DNA from: Deltaproteobacteria bacterium
Lineage (GTDB): Bacteria > UBA10199 > GCA-002796325 > JACPFF01
Reading direction: 5' to 3'
DNA length: 64,000 nt
Assembly: GCA_016210045.1 (NCBI GenBank)
Contig: JACQUX010000024.1
Span: 124,001 to 188,000, forward strand
The notes beneath the pieces are model-generated. The model was not told the DNA's origin, ran no database searches, and saw only the letters and a program-made list of their open reading frames with translations. This document shows, one piece after another, positions 1 through 8,917 of the stretch (position 1 is the stretch's first letter; the number at the start of each line of letters is the position of its first letter). A program made the translations under genes and the position numbers.

Positions 1-310
1 CCGCGGCGTCGGCCCCGACCGGCGGATGTCCCGGCGGCAGACCTGCGGGCGACATGCCACCTTCACCGGCACTGCCAGGGCCCATGGCCGCCGCCATGTC
101 GGGCCGCGGAGTGATTCCGCTCAGCAACGTGACCACGACGCCGCCGACGAACGCCACGAGAAACAGTCCCAGCGAGAGCTGTGACAATGCGCGGGCCTTT
201 TCGGCGTGCCCGCGTTGTTTTTCCCGTCGATCGAGGATCGCCAACACAATCGCCGCACCCAGTAATGCAGCGACAGCGATAAATCCCAATGTGGTTCCTG
301 AAAAGGTCAT
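1..310 (-). CDS. CcmI-like cytochrome c biogenesis protein, partial (N-terminus only)
   Basis: The gene runs off the left edge, and only about 103 N-terminal residues are visible. It starts with two hydrophobic segments (about residues 5-25 and 45-65) separated by a charged stretch, then turns rich in Pro, Gly and Met. Its ATG overlaps the stop of ccmH in an ATGA junction, so the two are translationally coupled. Position after ccmH and the two-helix layout fit CcmI/CycH-type chaperones that deliver apocytochrome c, but the expected TPR domain would lie outside the window. Assignment rests on context and topology. Confidence 0.6.
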   Translation of the reverse strand, partial: MTFSGTTLGFIAVAALLGAAIVLAILDRREKQRGHAEKARALSQLSLGLFLVAFVGGVVVTLLSGITPRPDMAAAMGPGSAGEGGMSPAGLPPGHPPVGADAA

Positions 311-774
311 GGTGTCTCCTTCCGACTCCGCCGTGCCATCACAATGATCGCGATGCCACCGCCCAGCAGCAACGTGGCCGGGAACAGCCAGATGATCAAG
401 TTCATTCCCTCCGCTCGCGGCTGCAACATCGCCCACTCGCCATATCGCGCCACAAAACCTTCCAAGATCGCCGCGTCGCTCTTCCCTGCCACGACGTCGT
501 CGCGGATTACGGCCATCATCTCTCGCGCCATTTCAGACGGCGAATCGGCGATCGACGTGCCGCGACAAATCGGACAACGGATCTGCCCCCCCAACTGCTG
601 CACCCGATCCTCCGGATCCATTGGTGCCGGTGCACATGCCGCTAGCGAGATGAGGAAGAGGAGCAGTAAGATGAACAACGGTGACTGGTGGCTGGTGACT
701 GGTGACTCGTGGTCCGTTCCCCAGCCACCAGTCACCAGCCACCAGTCACCGCTTTTCCGTGAATTACTATTCAT
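307..774 (-). CDS. ccmH: Cytochrome c maturation protein CcmH (lipoprotein with repeat-derived N-terminus)
   Basis: CcmH keeps the CXXCH cysteines of apocytochrome c reduced for heme ligation. The redox motif RCPIC (Cys67, Cys70) is present, and a C-terminal helix follows NLIIWLFP. A hydrophobic segment ends in the lipobox LAAC (Cys47). Residues 8-32 are not normal CcmH sequence: they are the translation of a palindromic repeat found again at 3709-3772. The repeat sits in frame between the start codon and the signal peptide. The start overlaps the end of ccmG by 8 bases. Family assignment is secure; the first 32 residues may be an insertion tolerated ahead of the signal peptide. Confidence 0.88.
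   Translation of the reverse strand: MNSNSRKSGDWWLVTGGWGTDHESPVTSHQSPLFILLLLFLISLAACAPAPMDPEDRVQQLGGQIRCPICRGTSIADSPSEMAREMMAVIRDDVVAGKSDAAILEGFVARYGEWAMLQPRAEGMNLIIWLFPATLLLGGGIAIIVMARRSRKETP
680..750. repeat. Palindromic repeat R1 inside the 5' end of ccmH
   Basis: Arms built from GTGACTGGTGG-type units face each other across a short centre, giving a long imperfect hairpin. A second copy at 3709-3772 shares about 40 identical central bases. The copy here is read through in frame and supplies residues 8-32 of CcmH. Confidence 0.8.
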
Positions 775-1291
775 GCAACAACTCCTCGATGCGCGCTGCG
801 GCCACGTCGGGCGTCAACGCGCCAGCGTGTTTGTGGCGGACGATGCCATGGGCGTCGATGAAATAGGTCTCCGGTACGCCGGACACGCCGTAATCGATTG
901 CGGTGCGCAGTTCCGGGTCGAGCAACACCGGCGCGGCCTCGCCGAATTGTTGCAAAAACCGCGTCGCGTTAGCGGCCGTGTCGGAATACAGCACGGAATA
1001 GAGCTGCACGCCTTGTGCCGCATAGATCCGCTGCAATTGGCGCAAGACTTGGTGTTCTTGCGCGCACGTTCCGCACCACGTCGACCAGAAATTCAGGACT
1101 AACGGCTTGCCATGCAGCGCTTGCAACGCGATCGGCGCGGCGGCATCGCCGTTCAGCAGCGGCAACGCAAACGCAGGCGCCCGCTGCCCCACGAGCGCCG
1201 ACGGCAATACGCGCGGATCGCGGCTGAGACCGAAATAGAGCAGCCCGATCGCTGGGACCACGATGGCGAAAAAAACAATGACGCGTTTCAT
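767..1291 (-). CDS. ccmG: Thiol:disulfide interchange protein CcmG/DsbE
   Basis: A membrane-anchored thioredoxin-like protein of 174 residues. One N-terminal helix (about residues 4-22) is followed by the active site WCGTC (Cys73, Cys76) and the cis-Pro region GVSGVPETYFID. It reduces CcmH or apocytochrome c in the periplasm. The start overlaps the end of ccmF by 4 bases and the stop overlaps ccmH, consistent with one polycistronic unit. Length and motifs are normal for the family. Confidence 0.95.
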   Translation of the reverse strand: MKRVIVFFAIVVPAIGLLYFGLSRDPRVLPSALVGQRAPAFALPLLNGDAAAPIALQALHGKPLVLNFWSTWCGTCAQEHQVLRQLQRIYAAQGVQLYSVLYSDTAANATRFLQQFGEAAPVLLDPELRTAIDYGVSGVPETYFIDAHGIVRHKHAGALTPDVAAARIEELLHE

Positions 1292-3231
1292 ACCGCATCC
1301 TCGGCACGCTTTAGTCTAGCAAAGCAACAGCTCAATACGCCGCCACACATCGCCACGACGCCGCCGATCCAGATCCAGACCACGCCCGGCATCGTGATGG
1401 TCCGCATCGCCACCGCGGAACCGTCTTTCTCGAAGTGGATCGGGGCCAGATAGATGTCGCGCACTAACGTGGAACGGATCGCCGGTGTCGCGATCGGTTC
1501 GCGGGAACTGGGATAGTAATTGAGTTGCGGCGTCATCTGTCCCAGCGAGCGCTCGCCACGCATGACCGAGACCATCGCTCGCACTTCGAAGCGTTGCGGC
1601 GTCTCGCGCGCCTCGACGCGTTCTAACGTAAACGCAAAATTTCCAAGCAGCGCGGAGGTCCCGGGTTGCAACGTGAGTTCGCGTTCCTGTTTATAGACGG
1701 CCGAAAACGCGACGCCGACGATGACGAGCAGGATGCCGAAATGCGCGACAAACCCAGCATAGCGACGCGGTTGCTCCCGCAGCAGACGGAGCAGCGAACG
1801 TTGCCGCAACTGTTGCACCACTTCGACGGCCATGACGACCGCGGCCACGGTGCAGGCGAAGACCACGAAGAGGACGCCGGCATGCCGCACGTGATTGAAC
1901 GCTGCCACCACGCACGCGACACCGCCGCAGAGGATCGGCACTCCCAACGTACGCGCCACGGCGCGCGGTTCGCCGCGCCGCCATGGGGTGGCCAGTCCGA
2001 CATTCAGCAGCAACAACAGCAACGCGGTCAGCGGCACCGTCATTTGATTGAAATACGGTTCGCCGACGGAGATCCGCGCGCCACGCACCGCCTCGACCGC
2101 TAACGGATAGAGCGTCCCGAGGAAGACGACGAAGCAGAAGCTGATCAGCAGGAGATTATTAAAGAGGAACAGGACTTCGAGGCTGAACAGGTGTTCAATC
2201 TGTCGCGGTTGGCGAAACAGCGGCCCGCGCCATAACAACAATGCGACCGAAACAATGAGCGTCACGCCGATGAAGCCTAAGAACAGCGGACCGATGCCCG
2301 ATTCGGTGAACGAATGCACGCTTTCCAAGACGCCGCTCCGAGTCAGAAATGTTCCGAGCACGGTCAGCAGAAACGTGATAATCGCGAGCGCCAAATTCCA
2401 GACCGGCAGCAAGCGCCGCCGTTCCTGGACAATCAGCGAGTGGACTAACGCAGTGGCCGACAACCACGGCATGAAGCTGGCGTTTTCCACCGGATCCCAG
2501 GCCCAATAGCCGCCCCAACCGAGCACGGCGTACGACCACCACGCGCCTAACATGATCGCGAGGGTCAGAAACGACCACGTCAGGATGGTCCAACGACGGC
2601 AACGTTGCAGCCACATGCCCGACGTGTCGCCATCGATGAGGGCCGCCACGGCGCACGCGAAAGGAATCGTGAAGCCGATATACCCGAGATAGAGAAACGG
2701 CGGATGGATCGCCATCAGCCAATGGTTTTGTAACAACGGGTTGGGGCCCGGACCATCGGTCGGGAGCGGCGTGACCGGAACGAACGGATTGGCGGGCCCG
2801 GCCAACACCACCAAGAAAAAGAGCTGGACGGCCAGCAACGTGATGCCAACCCACGCGGCGAAACGGAGCGGTGTGGCACGATTGCGATACGTCCACGCGG
2901 CGCTATAGGCGCACAGCACCCATCCCCAAAAGAGGATCGACCCTTCGAGTGAACTCCAGAGTGAAATGGCGCTCACCCATCGTGGCGTCGCCCGACTCCC
3001 GACGTGGGCCACGTAACTGACGGAGAAGTCGTTGGTGAGCAAGGCGCGCACCATCGCGAGCGTGGCGATGGTCAGCAAAATGAACGTGGCATAGACGGTC
3101 GCGCGCCCGAACGCGGCAGCATTATCAGAGTCCGCACGTCGTGCGGCGACGAAAAAGAGCATCCCCATCAGACAGAGCGCCGCGGCCGCGATGACGCAAA
3201 TACTCCCGAGTGTGGCGGTTGCGAGGATCAT
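1288..3231 (-). CDS. ccmF: Cytochrome c heme lyase subunit CcmF
   Basis: A polytopic inner-membrane protein of 647 residues, the usual length for CcmF, which receives heme from CcmE and attaches it to apocytochrome c with CcmH. The tryptophan-rich heme-handling motif WGGYWAWDPVENASF lies near residues 239-253, inside many hydrophobic helices. His-containing loops such as NHWLMAIHPPFLY (about 169-181) are also typical. It overlaps ccmE by 4 bases at its start and ccmG at its end. Confidence 0.96.
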   Translation of the reverse strand: MILATATLGSICVIAAAALCLMGMLFFVAARRADSDNAAAFGRATVYATFILLTIATLAMVRALLTNDFSVSYVAHVGSRATPRWVSAISLWSSLEGSILFWGWVLCAYSAAWTYRNRATPLRFAAWVGITLLAVQLFFLVVLAGPANPFVPVTPLPTDGPGPNPLLQNHWLMAIHPPFLYLGYIGFTIPFACAVAALIDGDTSGMWLQRCRRWTILTWSFLTLAIMLGAWWSYAVLGWGGYWAWDPVENASFMPWLSATALVHSLIVQERRRLLPVWNLALAIITFLLTVLGTFLTRSGVLESVHSFTESGIGPLFLGFIGVTLIVSVALLLWRGPLFRQPRQIEHLFSLEVLFLFNNLLLISFCFVVFLGTLYPLAVEAVRGARISVGEPYFNQMTVPLTALLLLLLNVGLATPWRRGEPRAVARTLGVPILCGGVACVVAAFNHVRHAGVLFVVFACTVAAVVMAVEVVQQLRQRSLLRLLREQPRRYAGFVAHFGILLVIVGVAFSAVYKQERELTLQPGTSALLGNFAFTLERVEARETPQRFEVRAMVSVMRGERSLGQMTPQLNYYPSSREPIATPAIRSTLVRDIYLAPIHFEKDGSAVAMRTITMPGVVWIWIGGVVAMCGGVLSCCFARLKRAEDAV

Positions 3232-3692
3232 GGCTGCGGCGCCGTTTCTGCCTGGCCCGCCGGCTGATGGATCGATTTATAGAGTTCTTGTGGCATCTCT
3301 CCCTCGTCCGGCGGTCGGTATTCATTGCCGTGCTTCACCATCAGACGTTCGGCGCGAAAATGGCCGTCCGCCTCCAGCGCGCCTTCAACGACCACGCCCA
3401 TCTCCTCTTGAAACATCTCCGGCGGCGCCTTGGTGGTCACAACCGGAATTTGCGTGGCGGTGTCGGTCACTAAGAAGGTCAACACATTCGCATTGAATTG
3501 AATGCTCCCTTTCGCGACCATGCCACCCAGCCGGACGGAATTCCCGACCGCTGCGGCGCCTTTGGCTTGCAGCTCCGTCGGCGAGACGAAGTAGACCAAG
3601 TTTTGTTCCAGACCACCCCACAACACATAGCCCAGCCCGCCGCCGATCAGCGCGATGAGTAAGAGGGTAAACAACGTTCGTTTGAGGTTCAT
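3228..3692 (-). CDS. ccmE: Heme chaperone CcmE
   Basis: A periplasmic heme chaperone with one N-terminal anchor helix (about residues 6-25) and an OB-fold. The covalent heme site HxxxY is present as HGNEY (His121, Tyr125), followed by the flexible acidic/Pro tail usual for the family. It carries heme from CcmABCD to CcmF. It lies between ccmD and ccmF; the gap to ccmD holds a palindromic repeat. Confidence 0.96.
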   Translation of the reverse strand: MNLKRTLFTLLLIALIGGGLGYVLWGGLEQNLVYFVSPTELQAKGAAAVGNSVRLGGMVAKGSIQFNANVLTFLVTDTATQIPVVTTKAPPEMFQEEMGVVVEGALEADGHFRAERLMVKHGNEYRPPDEGEMPQELYKSIHQPAGQAETAPQP

Positions 3693-3708
3693 AGTTGCTC
3701 ACTTTATG

Positions 3709-3772
3709 TGGTGGCTAGTGACTGGTGACTCGTGGTCCGTTCCCCAGCCACCAGTCACCAGTCACTAGTCAC
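3709..3772. repeat. Palindromic repeat R2 between ccmD and ccmE
   Basis: Second copy of the repeat at 680-750, with opposed GTGGCTAGTGACTGG-type arms. It fills the ccmD-ccmE junction and supplies the last few codons and stop of ccmD. Confidence 0.8.
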
Positions 3773-3880
3773 CCTTTTCCCCCTCCGCCACAGACTCACC
3801 CCATAGAGCCCGAGGATGCCCCAAACAACCGCATATGCGGCAATGACGTATGGCCAACCACCGTGGATGGGACCGTTCAT
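3755..3880 (-). CDS. ccmD: Heme exporter-associated protein CcmD
   Basis: A 41-residue protein with one membrane helix (about residues 11-30) followed by a basic segment WRRGKR, the standard CcmD plan. CcmD helps release holo-CcmE from CcmC. The ATG at 3878-3880 overlaps the end of ccmC. The last residues, VTSDW, and the stop lie in palindromic repeat R2, so the natural C-terminus may have been replaced. Confidence 0.85.
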   Translation of the reverse strand: MNGPIHGGWPYVIAAYAVVWGILGLYGVSLWRRGKRVTSDW

Positions 3881-4560
3881 AGACTCTCCTGGATGCGCGC
3901 CACTGGTGGCGGCGCGAATCGGGCCGCTTCTCCGGCGGCGCGGCGTTGTGCGAGGCGCGTGCGGGCGATCACGAAGACGATCGCGACGGCCAACATCGCG
4001 AATGCGCCCAAGCGCAGACCGTAGACCATTTGCGGGTCCATGGTGCTCGGACTCGATTGCACTTGGTGGAGGCTCCGCCACCACTTCACGGACAGATAGA
4101 CGATCGGCACGTTCAAGAAGACCAGCAGTCCGACACCGGCAGAGACTTTGGCGCGGCGCTCCGGATCGTCCATGAGTTGGCGCAGCACTAAGTAGCCCGT
4201 ATACAATATGCACATCAGCGCGGTCGTGGTGAGGCGCGGATCCCACGTCCACCATACGCCCCACGTCGGCTTGCCCCAAATGGAGCCGAGCGTCAACGCA
4301 AGTGCGGTGAAGACGACGCCGACTTCTGCCGTGGCCTCCGCGACATGATCCCACGCCGCGCGGCGTTGCAGCAGATAGCCGATCGAGACAATGAAGTTGG
4401 TAAAATAGCAGAGCAACGCCATCCAGGCCGCGGGGACATGGACGTAGAGGATACGATAGACATCCCCCATCAGCCGATCCGCCGGGGCCTGCGTGAGTCC
4501 CCAATAGTTTGCGTACGCCAACGCGCTGAATGCGACGACGACGCCCATTCGAAATTTCAT
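3877..4560 (-). CDS. ccmC: Heme ABC transporter permease CcmC
   Basis: A six-helix inner-membrane protein that loads heme onto CcmE. The WWD-type motif WWTWDPRL lies near residues 103-110, with conserved His residues on each side. I chose the ATG at 4558-4560 (MKFRMG) because AAGGAG lies about seven bases upstream; an in-frame ATG 18 bases earlier would place that ribosome site inside the gene. The stop overlaps the start of ccmD. Confidence 0.95.
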   Translation of the reverse strand: MKFRMGVVVAFSALAYANYWGLTQAPADRLMGDVYRILYVHVPAAWMALLCYFTNFIVSIGYLLQRRAAWDHVAEATAEVGVVFTALALTLGSIWGKPTWGVWWTWDPRLTTTALMCILYTGYLVLRQLMDDPERRAKVSAGVGLLVFLNVPIVYLSVKWWRSLHQVQSSPSTMDPQMVYGLRLGAFAMLAVAIVFVIARTRLAQRRAAGEAARFAPPPVARIQESL

Positions 4561-4574
4561 AATGAATCTCCTTC

Positions 4575-5249
4575 TCACCCACTCTCAAACAACGTTCCCG
4601 CACAGAGCAGCGCGCCGACGCCTAATACCAGATCGTAGACGGCAAGCAACCGCAGCCACGCGATTTGTTGCCCGAACGGGTCGGGGCTCATCGCAAACTG
4701 CGTCGCATGCACGGCCGCCAGCAGCAACGGGACCATCATCGGGAACAGCAGCAACGGCAACAGCACTTGGCCTTCCCGCACTCGCGCCGTCAATCCCGCA
4801 TAAAACGTGCCGACGCCGGCGATCCCAATCGTGCCCAGCGCCAACACGCTGACCAAGCGCCAGCTCAGTGTCACGTCGAACAAGACGGCCATCGGGAGCA
4901 ACAACGTGACCCCAACCACGAACAGCAACACGAGATGGGCCAACACCTTCCCGACAAACAGGAGCCGCGGGTCCACACCGGTCAGCAACAGCCCCTCCCA
5001 CTGCCCCGCCACCATTTCACGGCGAAAAGAATGCTCCAACGTCAGGATCGCCGTAAAAAAGATCGCGAGCCAAAAAAGTCCCGCAGCGATCCGCCGTGCG
5101 ACGTCCGGATCGACACTCAACGCGAAGCTGAACAGTAATAACAGCATCAGGCCGAACAGCACGACGGAGAGGAGATGATGCACTTCGCGGAGCTCCACGA
5201 GCACGTCTTTATATAGCAATGCCAGCAACGTGCGACCGATACGCGTCAT
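4575..5249 (-). CDS. ccmB: Heme exporter membrane protein CcmB
   Basis: A 224-residue polytopic membrane protein with about six helices, partner of the CcmA ATPase in the complex that releases holo-CcmE. Typical conserved stretches include LEHSFRREM and the loop DPRLLFVGK. The start overlaps ccmA by 4 bases. Confidence 0.94.
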   Translation of the reverse strand: MTRIGRTLLALLYKDVLVELREVHHLLSVVLFGLMLLLLFSFALSVDPDVARRIAAGLFWLAIFFTAILTLEHSFRREMVAGQWEGLLLTGVDPRLLFVGKVLAHLVLLFVVGVTLLLPMAVLFDVTLSWRLVSVLALGTIGIAGVGTFYAGLTARVREGQVLLPLLLFPMMVPLLLAAVHATQFAMSPDPFGQQIAWLRLLAVYDLVLGVGALLCAGTLFESG

Positions 5250-5965
5250 CGGGCCTCCACCGGTCTGGCGCCCGCCACGGAGGCTTCATGCAGACTTCCG
5301 GCGCGTACGTGCACGACCCGATCGGCGTGGCGCAACACCTCGGCATGGTCGTGGCTCGCAATCAGCAGCGTCGCCCCGCGCGCCCGCCATTCGGCAATCA
5401 GCGCGTCGAGCAACGCCCGACCTGCGGTATCTAATGTAGGATGGGGTTCATCCATCAGCACCAACTCCGGCTCCTCTCCCAAACAGAGCCGCGCCAACGC
5501 CACGCGCTTTTGCATCCCTTCCGACAGCGCCGCGGTCGCCAGTGATCGGACCGCCTCCAGCCCAAACCGTTCCAACAGCGCCGCAATCGCACGGTCGCCA
5601 TCCGCCGCGCCCATGCCAGTCAACGTGGCCATCAGGCGGAGTTGTTCGGTCACGGTCAATGCCCCATAAAGTTGTTTTTCGTGACTCAAAAAGCGGAGTC
5701 GTCGCCGAATGGCCACGCGCGCGGTGTCGGTGGAGAGGCCAAACACACGCACCACGCCCGCCGACGGAGACAACAAGGTCGCGATTAATTTTAACAATGT
5801 CGATTTTCCTGAACCGTTCCCCCCGAACAGGGCCACGACTTCGCCACGCCGCACGACCAAATCGGCATGCGCCAAGACCCAATGCGTCCCGAATCGCTTA
5901 CCGAGATCCGCAAGCTCAATCACCAACTGCGAAGAATGTGGAAGTGTCACGACGTTGCCGATCAT
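5246..5965 (-). CDS. ccmA: Cytochrome c biogenesis ATP-binding protein CcmA
   Basis: The ABC ATPase of the CcmABCD release complex. Walker A is GGNGSGKST (about 48-56), the signature is LSEGMQKR (about 147-154) and Walker B is LVLMDEP (about 168-174). The SEGMQKR form of the signature is characteristic of CcmA. It is the first gene of the ccm operon, so the operon promoter should lie in 5966-6092; I see no clear consensus there. Confidence 0.95.
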   Translation of the reverse strand: MIGNVVTLPHSSQLVIELADLGKRFGTHWVLAHADLVVRRGEVVALFGGNGSGKSTLLKLIATLLSPSAGVVRVFGLSTDTARVAIRRRLRFLSHEKQLYGALTVTEQLRLMATLTGMGAADGDRAIAALLERFGLEAVRSLATAALSEGMQKRVALARLCLGEEPELVLMDEPHPTLDTAGRALLDALIAEWRARGATLLIASHDHAEVLRHADRVVHVRAGSLHEASVAGARPVEAR

Positions 5966-6028
5966 TCAGTAGTGCCCAATTATTCCGGACATGACCACAC
6001 CACCATGTTTCCGCTCAGGTTGTCGAAT

Positions 6029-6075
6029 GAAAAAAATACAGACGGCGCGAGGGACGAAACACCTCGCGCCGTCTG
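6029..6075 (-). terminator. Rho-independent terminator after the octaheme lipoprotein gene
   Basis: Read on the minus strand, a perfect 14-bp stem (6062-6075 with 6039-6052) and a 9-base loop are followed by a run of T (6029-6036). It lies just downstream of the stop at 6093 and separates the porin-cytochrome operon from ccmA. Confidence 0.9.
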
Positions 6076-6092
6076 CCCAGCAACATCTCCGC

Positions 6093-8900
6093 TTAGCGCA
6101 ACGTCGCGTTCGGGTAATCGGTCTTATACGTGGTCGAACTGCTGTCGCCTTCCACCAAAATGCTGACCGCCTTGTACGTTTCCTGCAACACTTGCACCGT
6201 GTACGCCGCGTTGTGAATCCCGAGACTGCCGTCCCGCACCACGCTGTTGTAGTTCCAGACCGCGCGCCGCATCGTTGCGCTCGCGTCGAGGAAGTTGCAC
6301 TGTTGATAATCGTCACGCGTCAGCCCGGCCTTCACGTTGGTACACGACCCCGTCCCAGCGGCCGGCTTACAGGAAGTCGAGGTAAAGCCGCTGCAACTCC
6401 CCGTCCAACCGAGCGCGCCGACGGTAATCACACCACTCGACTCCGTGGTTCCTATGTTCGTATTCGTCGACGTCGTGGACTGATTAATATTCGCCGTGTC
6501 GAGCGCCTTCAACTTCGTCGAGACGTTCAGCAACAATCCCTTCACTTCGTCTTGCACGCCTTCTTGGCTCCCGTCGCCGTCGTAGTCGGCCCGCGCGGTG
6601 CGATTGATCTCGGTCAGCGAAGAGTGACACGCGGTACACGCACTGACCAGCTCCAACTCGCCGGCACTCTCCGACTCCGATTCGCCCTCTTCCTCGCCGC
6701 TCCCGGCCAAGTGGCCGATGCTATGCCCGGTGCGCAGTTTGAACGCGTGGCCGCCGAGATGCTGGAAGCCTTCGGCCGTATTCGTGGGACCAGTCGCCAT
6801 ATGGCAGGTGATGCATTTGTCGTTGGTCGAAGACAACGTCGTATCGCCCGTGACGCCGGCCAACGTGAACGATGACGACGTGTGGAACGAGTTCTCATCC
6901 AGCGTCAGGTCGTTGGTGCCGTCGCCATTCAGATCGGCAATGGCCTGCTTCCCTTCCAGCATCGGCGACTGGACATTGTAATGGTACCCGCCGCGCCAAT
7001 ATTCCGCTGCGGTCTGGGCATGCGTCGTGCATTTCGTATTCCCGGAGTCGCTGGACCCGGTGATCCCGTCCGCGTCGGTGTCGCAATCATATTCGTCGTG
7101 CGAATAATTCCCGTCGTGACACGTGTAACAAACGGCGGCCTTGCCGGCATCGACCGTGGAGCCGTCGGCAACCATCGTCACGTTGCCCGCGCGGCGCAAC
7201 TGCTTGGCATTCGCCGCGCTATGCGGGTCGTGACACGCGGCGCAAGTGATACCGGGGAACGCGCCGGTTTCGGTGACTGCCGCGATGCCTTCATCACCCT
7301 CTTCCACATAGCCGATGAAACCCTGGGCCGCGTGGCATCGCACGCAGCCGGTATTCGATACCCAGTAACTCTGATACGCGCCGCTCCCATGCACGACGCC
7401 GGTCGAATTATGGGCGGAATTGATCCACTCCGCTTCCTGCTGATGGCACTGCCCGCAGACCCCATACTGCGACGCCGAATATTTGGTCCGCAACGGATCG
7501 CCGGTATGTTGGTCTCCGGGACCGTGGCAGTTCTCGCACTGCACGTTCGCGAGTTTTGCCACGGTCGCGTATTGCGAAGTGAACTCGCTGAACGTCATCC
7601 CGGCCTCGGGGAACGTCAACCCGGCCGTCGAGGCCAAGTCGTCGAAGCCGCTGTTACTCGCGTCGTCGTTGTATCCGACGGTATGATACTCCCAGAGATA
7701 CGGCGTCGGCGCCAACGTGTCGTAGCTATCGACCGAATTTTCGAACTTGGCCGCATGCACGGTGGCCGCCCATCCGGTCGCAACATCCGGCTCGACCGTG
7801 CCGTCGTGACAGTTCGCGCACTGCGGCGAAACGGCGGTCGTGCCGCCGACGGTCCCGACGCCCACCCAACTCCCCGCGTTGATCTGGATGCTGCCGGACG
7901 CGCTCGCCGAGGTGCTGGTATAAGTCACGGTATACAAACCGGCCACATCGGGCACGAACTTCGGCAGCTCGACCGTCGACGTCGTCGCACCGCTATCCAT
8001 AAACGTTGCCGAGGATCCGGACGGGCGACTTAAGCTCCACGACCAATCCGTAATCGCCGTGGCCGGCGCCTTCAAACTCGGACCCGAAAGGATCACGCTC
8101 GTCCCGAGACCGACATTCGGCAAACCGGACGTCGTGTGAATCTCGCTGCCGCTATCTTGCAAATGGACCGTGAAGACTTCTTTATCCGTATTGCCCGAAC
8201 TATCGGTGACTGTGAGCAAGAAGACTAATTTCAGATCGTCCCGCGAGATCGGGAGGAGTTGCCATTTGAATTGATCGCTGCCGGTCAACGACAGGAAATT
8301 CACGTAGGTCGGCGCGGTAAAGCTGAGCGTCGCGGAGGCCGCTCCACCCGTTGCAGTCGCGCTCGGACCGCTGATTTGTTCCCACGCGTACGAGGCCACG
8401 CTCCCTTGACTGGTCTCCGCTGACAGTGCTGCGGAGTTTCCCAAATCAACGACATATTCCGTCGCCCCGAAACGCGTCCGCGTACTGACGCCGGATCCCG
8501 CAGCCACCGTCGCCACGACCGACTTCGCCGTGATCGTGACCGAGTCGGTACTCGCGCCGCTGTTCAGCGAGAGTTGCACGACATAGCTGCCGACCACATC
8601 GGGAACGAAGGTAGGCGTAAGCGAATCCGCGCCACTCAGCGCCGCGCTCGAGCCACTGGGGCTGGACGTGAAGCTCCAGGCCGGCGTCGCGCCCGCGGTA
8701 CTCCCGCTCCCATCCAACGTGACCGTGGCCCCGAGCAGCGCGTCTTGGTCCGCACCGGCGCTGGCCGTCACGCTTCCGCTGCTCCCGCCGCTGCTGCCGG
8801 TCCCGGTGTCGCTGGTGCCCGAGTCACAGGCGCCGAGCCATATCCCGGCCAACAACAGCACCATGGTGTGGAGGCTTGCACGGTAGATGGTTCGTTTCAT
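6093..8900 (-). CDS. Octaheme c-type cytochrome lipoprotein with PKD-like domains
   Basis: About 935 residues. A lipoprotein signal ends in LGAC and is followed by a Ser/Gly-rich linker. Two or more PKD/Ig-like beta-sandwich segments occupy roughly residues 35-350. Eight CXXCH sites follow (CANCH, CENCH, CGQCH, CVRCH, CAACH, CYTCH, CITCH, CTACH). I chose the ATG at 8898-8900 because GGGAGG lies just upstream and the lipobox follows; the frame is open further upstream without a signal. It is the last gene of a barrel-cytochrome operon, so a surface or outer-membrane electron-transfer role is likely. No characterised homologue recognised. Confidence 0.85.
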   Translation of the reverse strand: MKRTIYRASLHTMVLLLAGIWLGACDSGTSDTGTGSSGGSSGSVTASAGADQDALLGATVTLDGSGSTAGATPAWSFTSSPSGSSAALSGADSLTPTFVPDVVGSYVVQLSLNSGASTDSVTITAKSVVATVAAGSGVSTRTRFGATEYVVDLGNSAALSAETSQGSVASYAWEQISGPSATATGGAASATLSFTAPTYVNFLSLTGSDQFKWQLLPISRDDLKLVFLLTVTDSSGNTDKEVFTVHLQDSGSEIHTTSGLPNVGLGTSVILSGPSLKAPATAITDWSWSLSRPSGSSATFMDSGATTSTVELPKFVPDVAGLYTVTYTSTSASASGSIQINAGSWVGVGTVGGTTAVSPQCANCHDGTVEPDVATGWAATVHAAKFENSVDSYDTLAPTPYLWEYHTVGYNDDASNSGFDDLASTAGLTFPEAGMTFSEFTSQYATVAKLANVQCENCHGPGDQHTGDPLRTKYSASQYGVCGQCHQQEAEWINSAHNSTGVVHGSGAYQSYWVSNTGCVRCHAAQGFIGYVEEGDEGIAAVTETGAFPGITCAACHDPHSAANAKQLRRAGNVTMVADGSTVDAGKAAVCYTCHDGNYSHDEYDCDTDADGITGSSDSGNTKCTTHAQTAAEYWRGGYHYNVQSPMLEGKQAIADLNGDGTNDLTLDENSFHTSSSFTLAGVTGDTTLSSTNDKCITCHMATGPTNTAEGFQHLGGHAFKLRTGHSIGHLAGSGEEEGESESESAGELELVSACTACHSSLTEINRTARADYDGDGSQEGVQDEVKGLLLNVSTKLKALDTANINQSTTSTNTNIGTTESSGVITVGALGWTGSCSGFTSTSCKPAAGTGSCTNVKAGLTRDDYQQCNFLDASATMRRAVWNYNSVVRDGSLGIHNAAYTVQVLQETYKAVSILVEGDSSSTTYKTDYPNATLR

Positions 8901-8917
8901 AAATCCTCCCTTTGACA

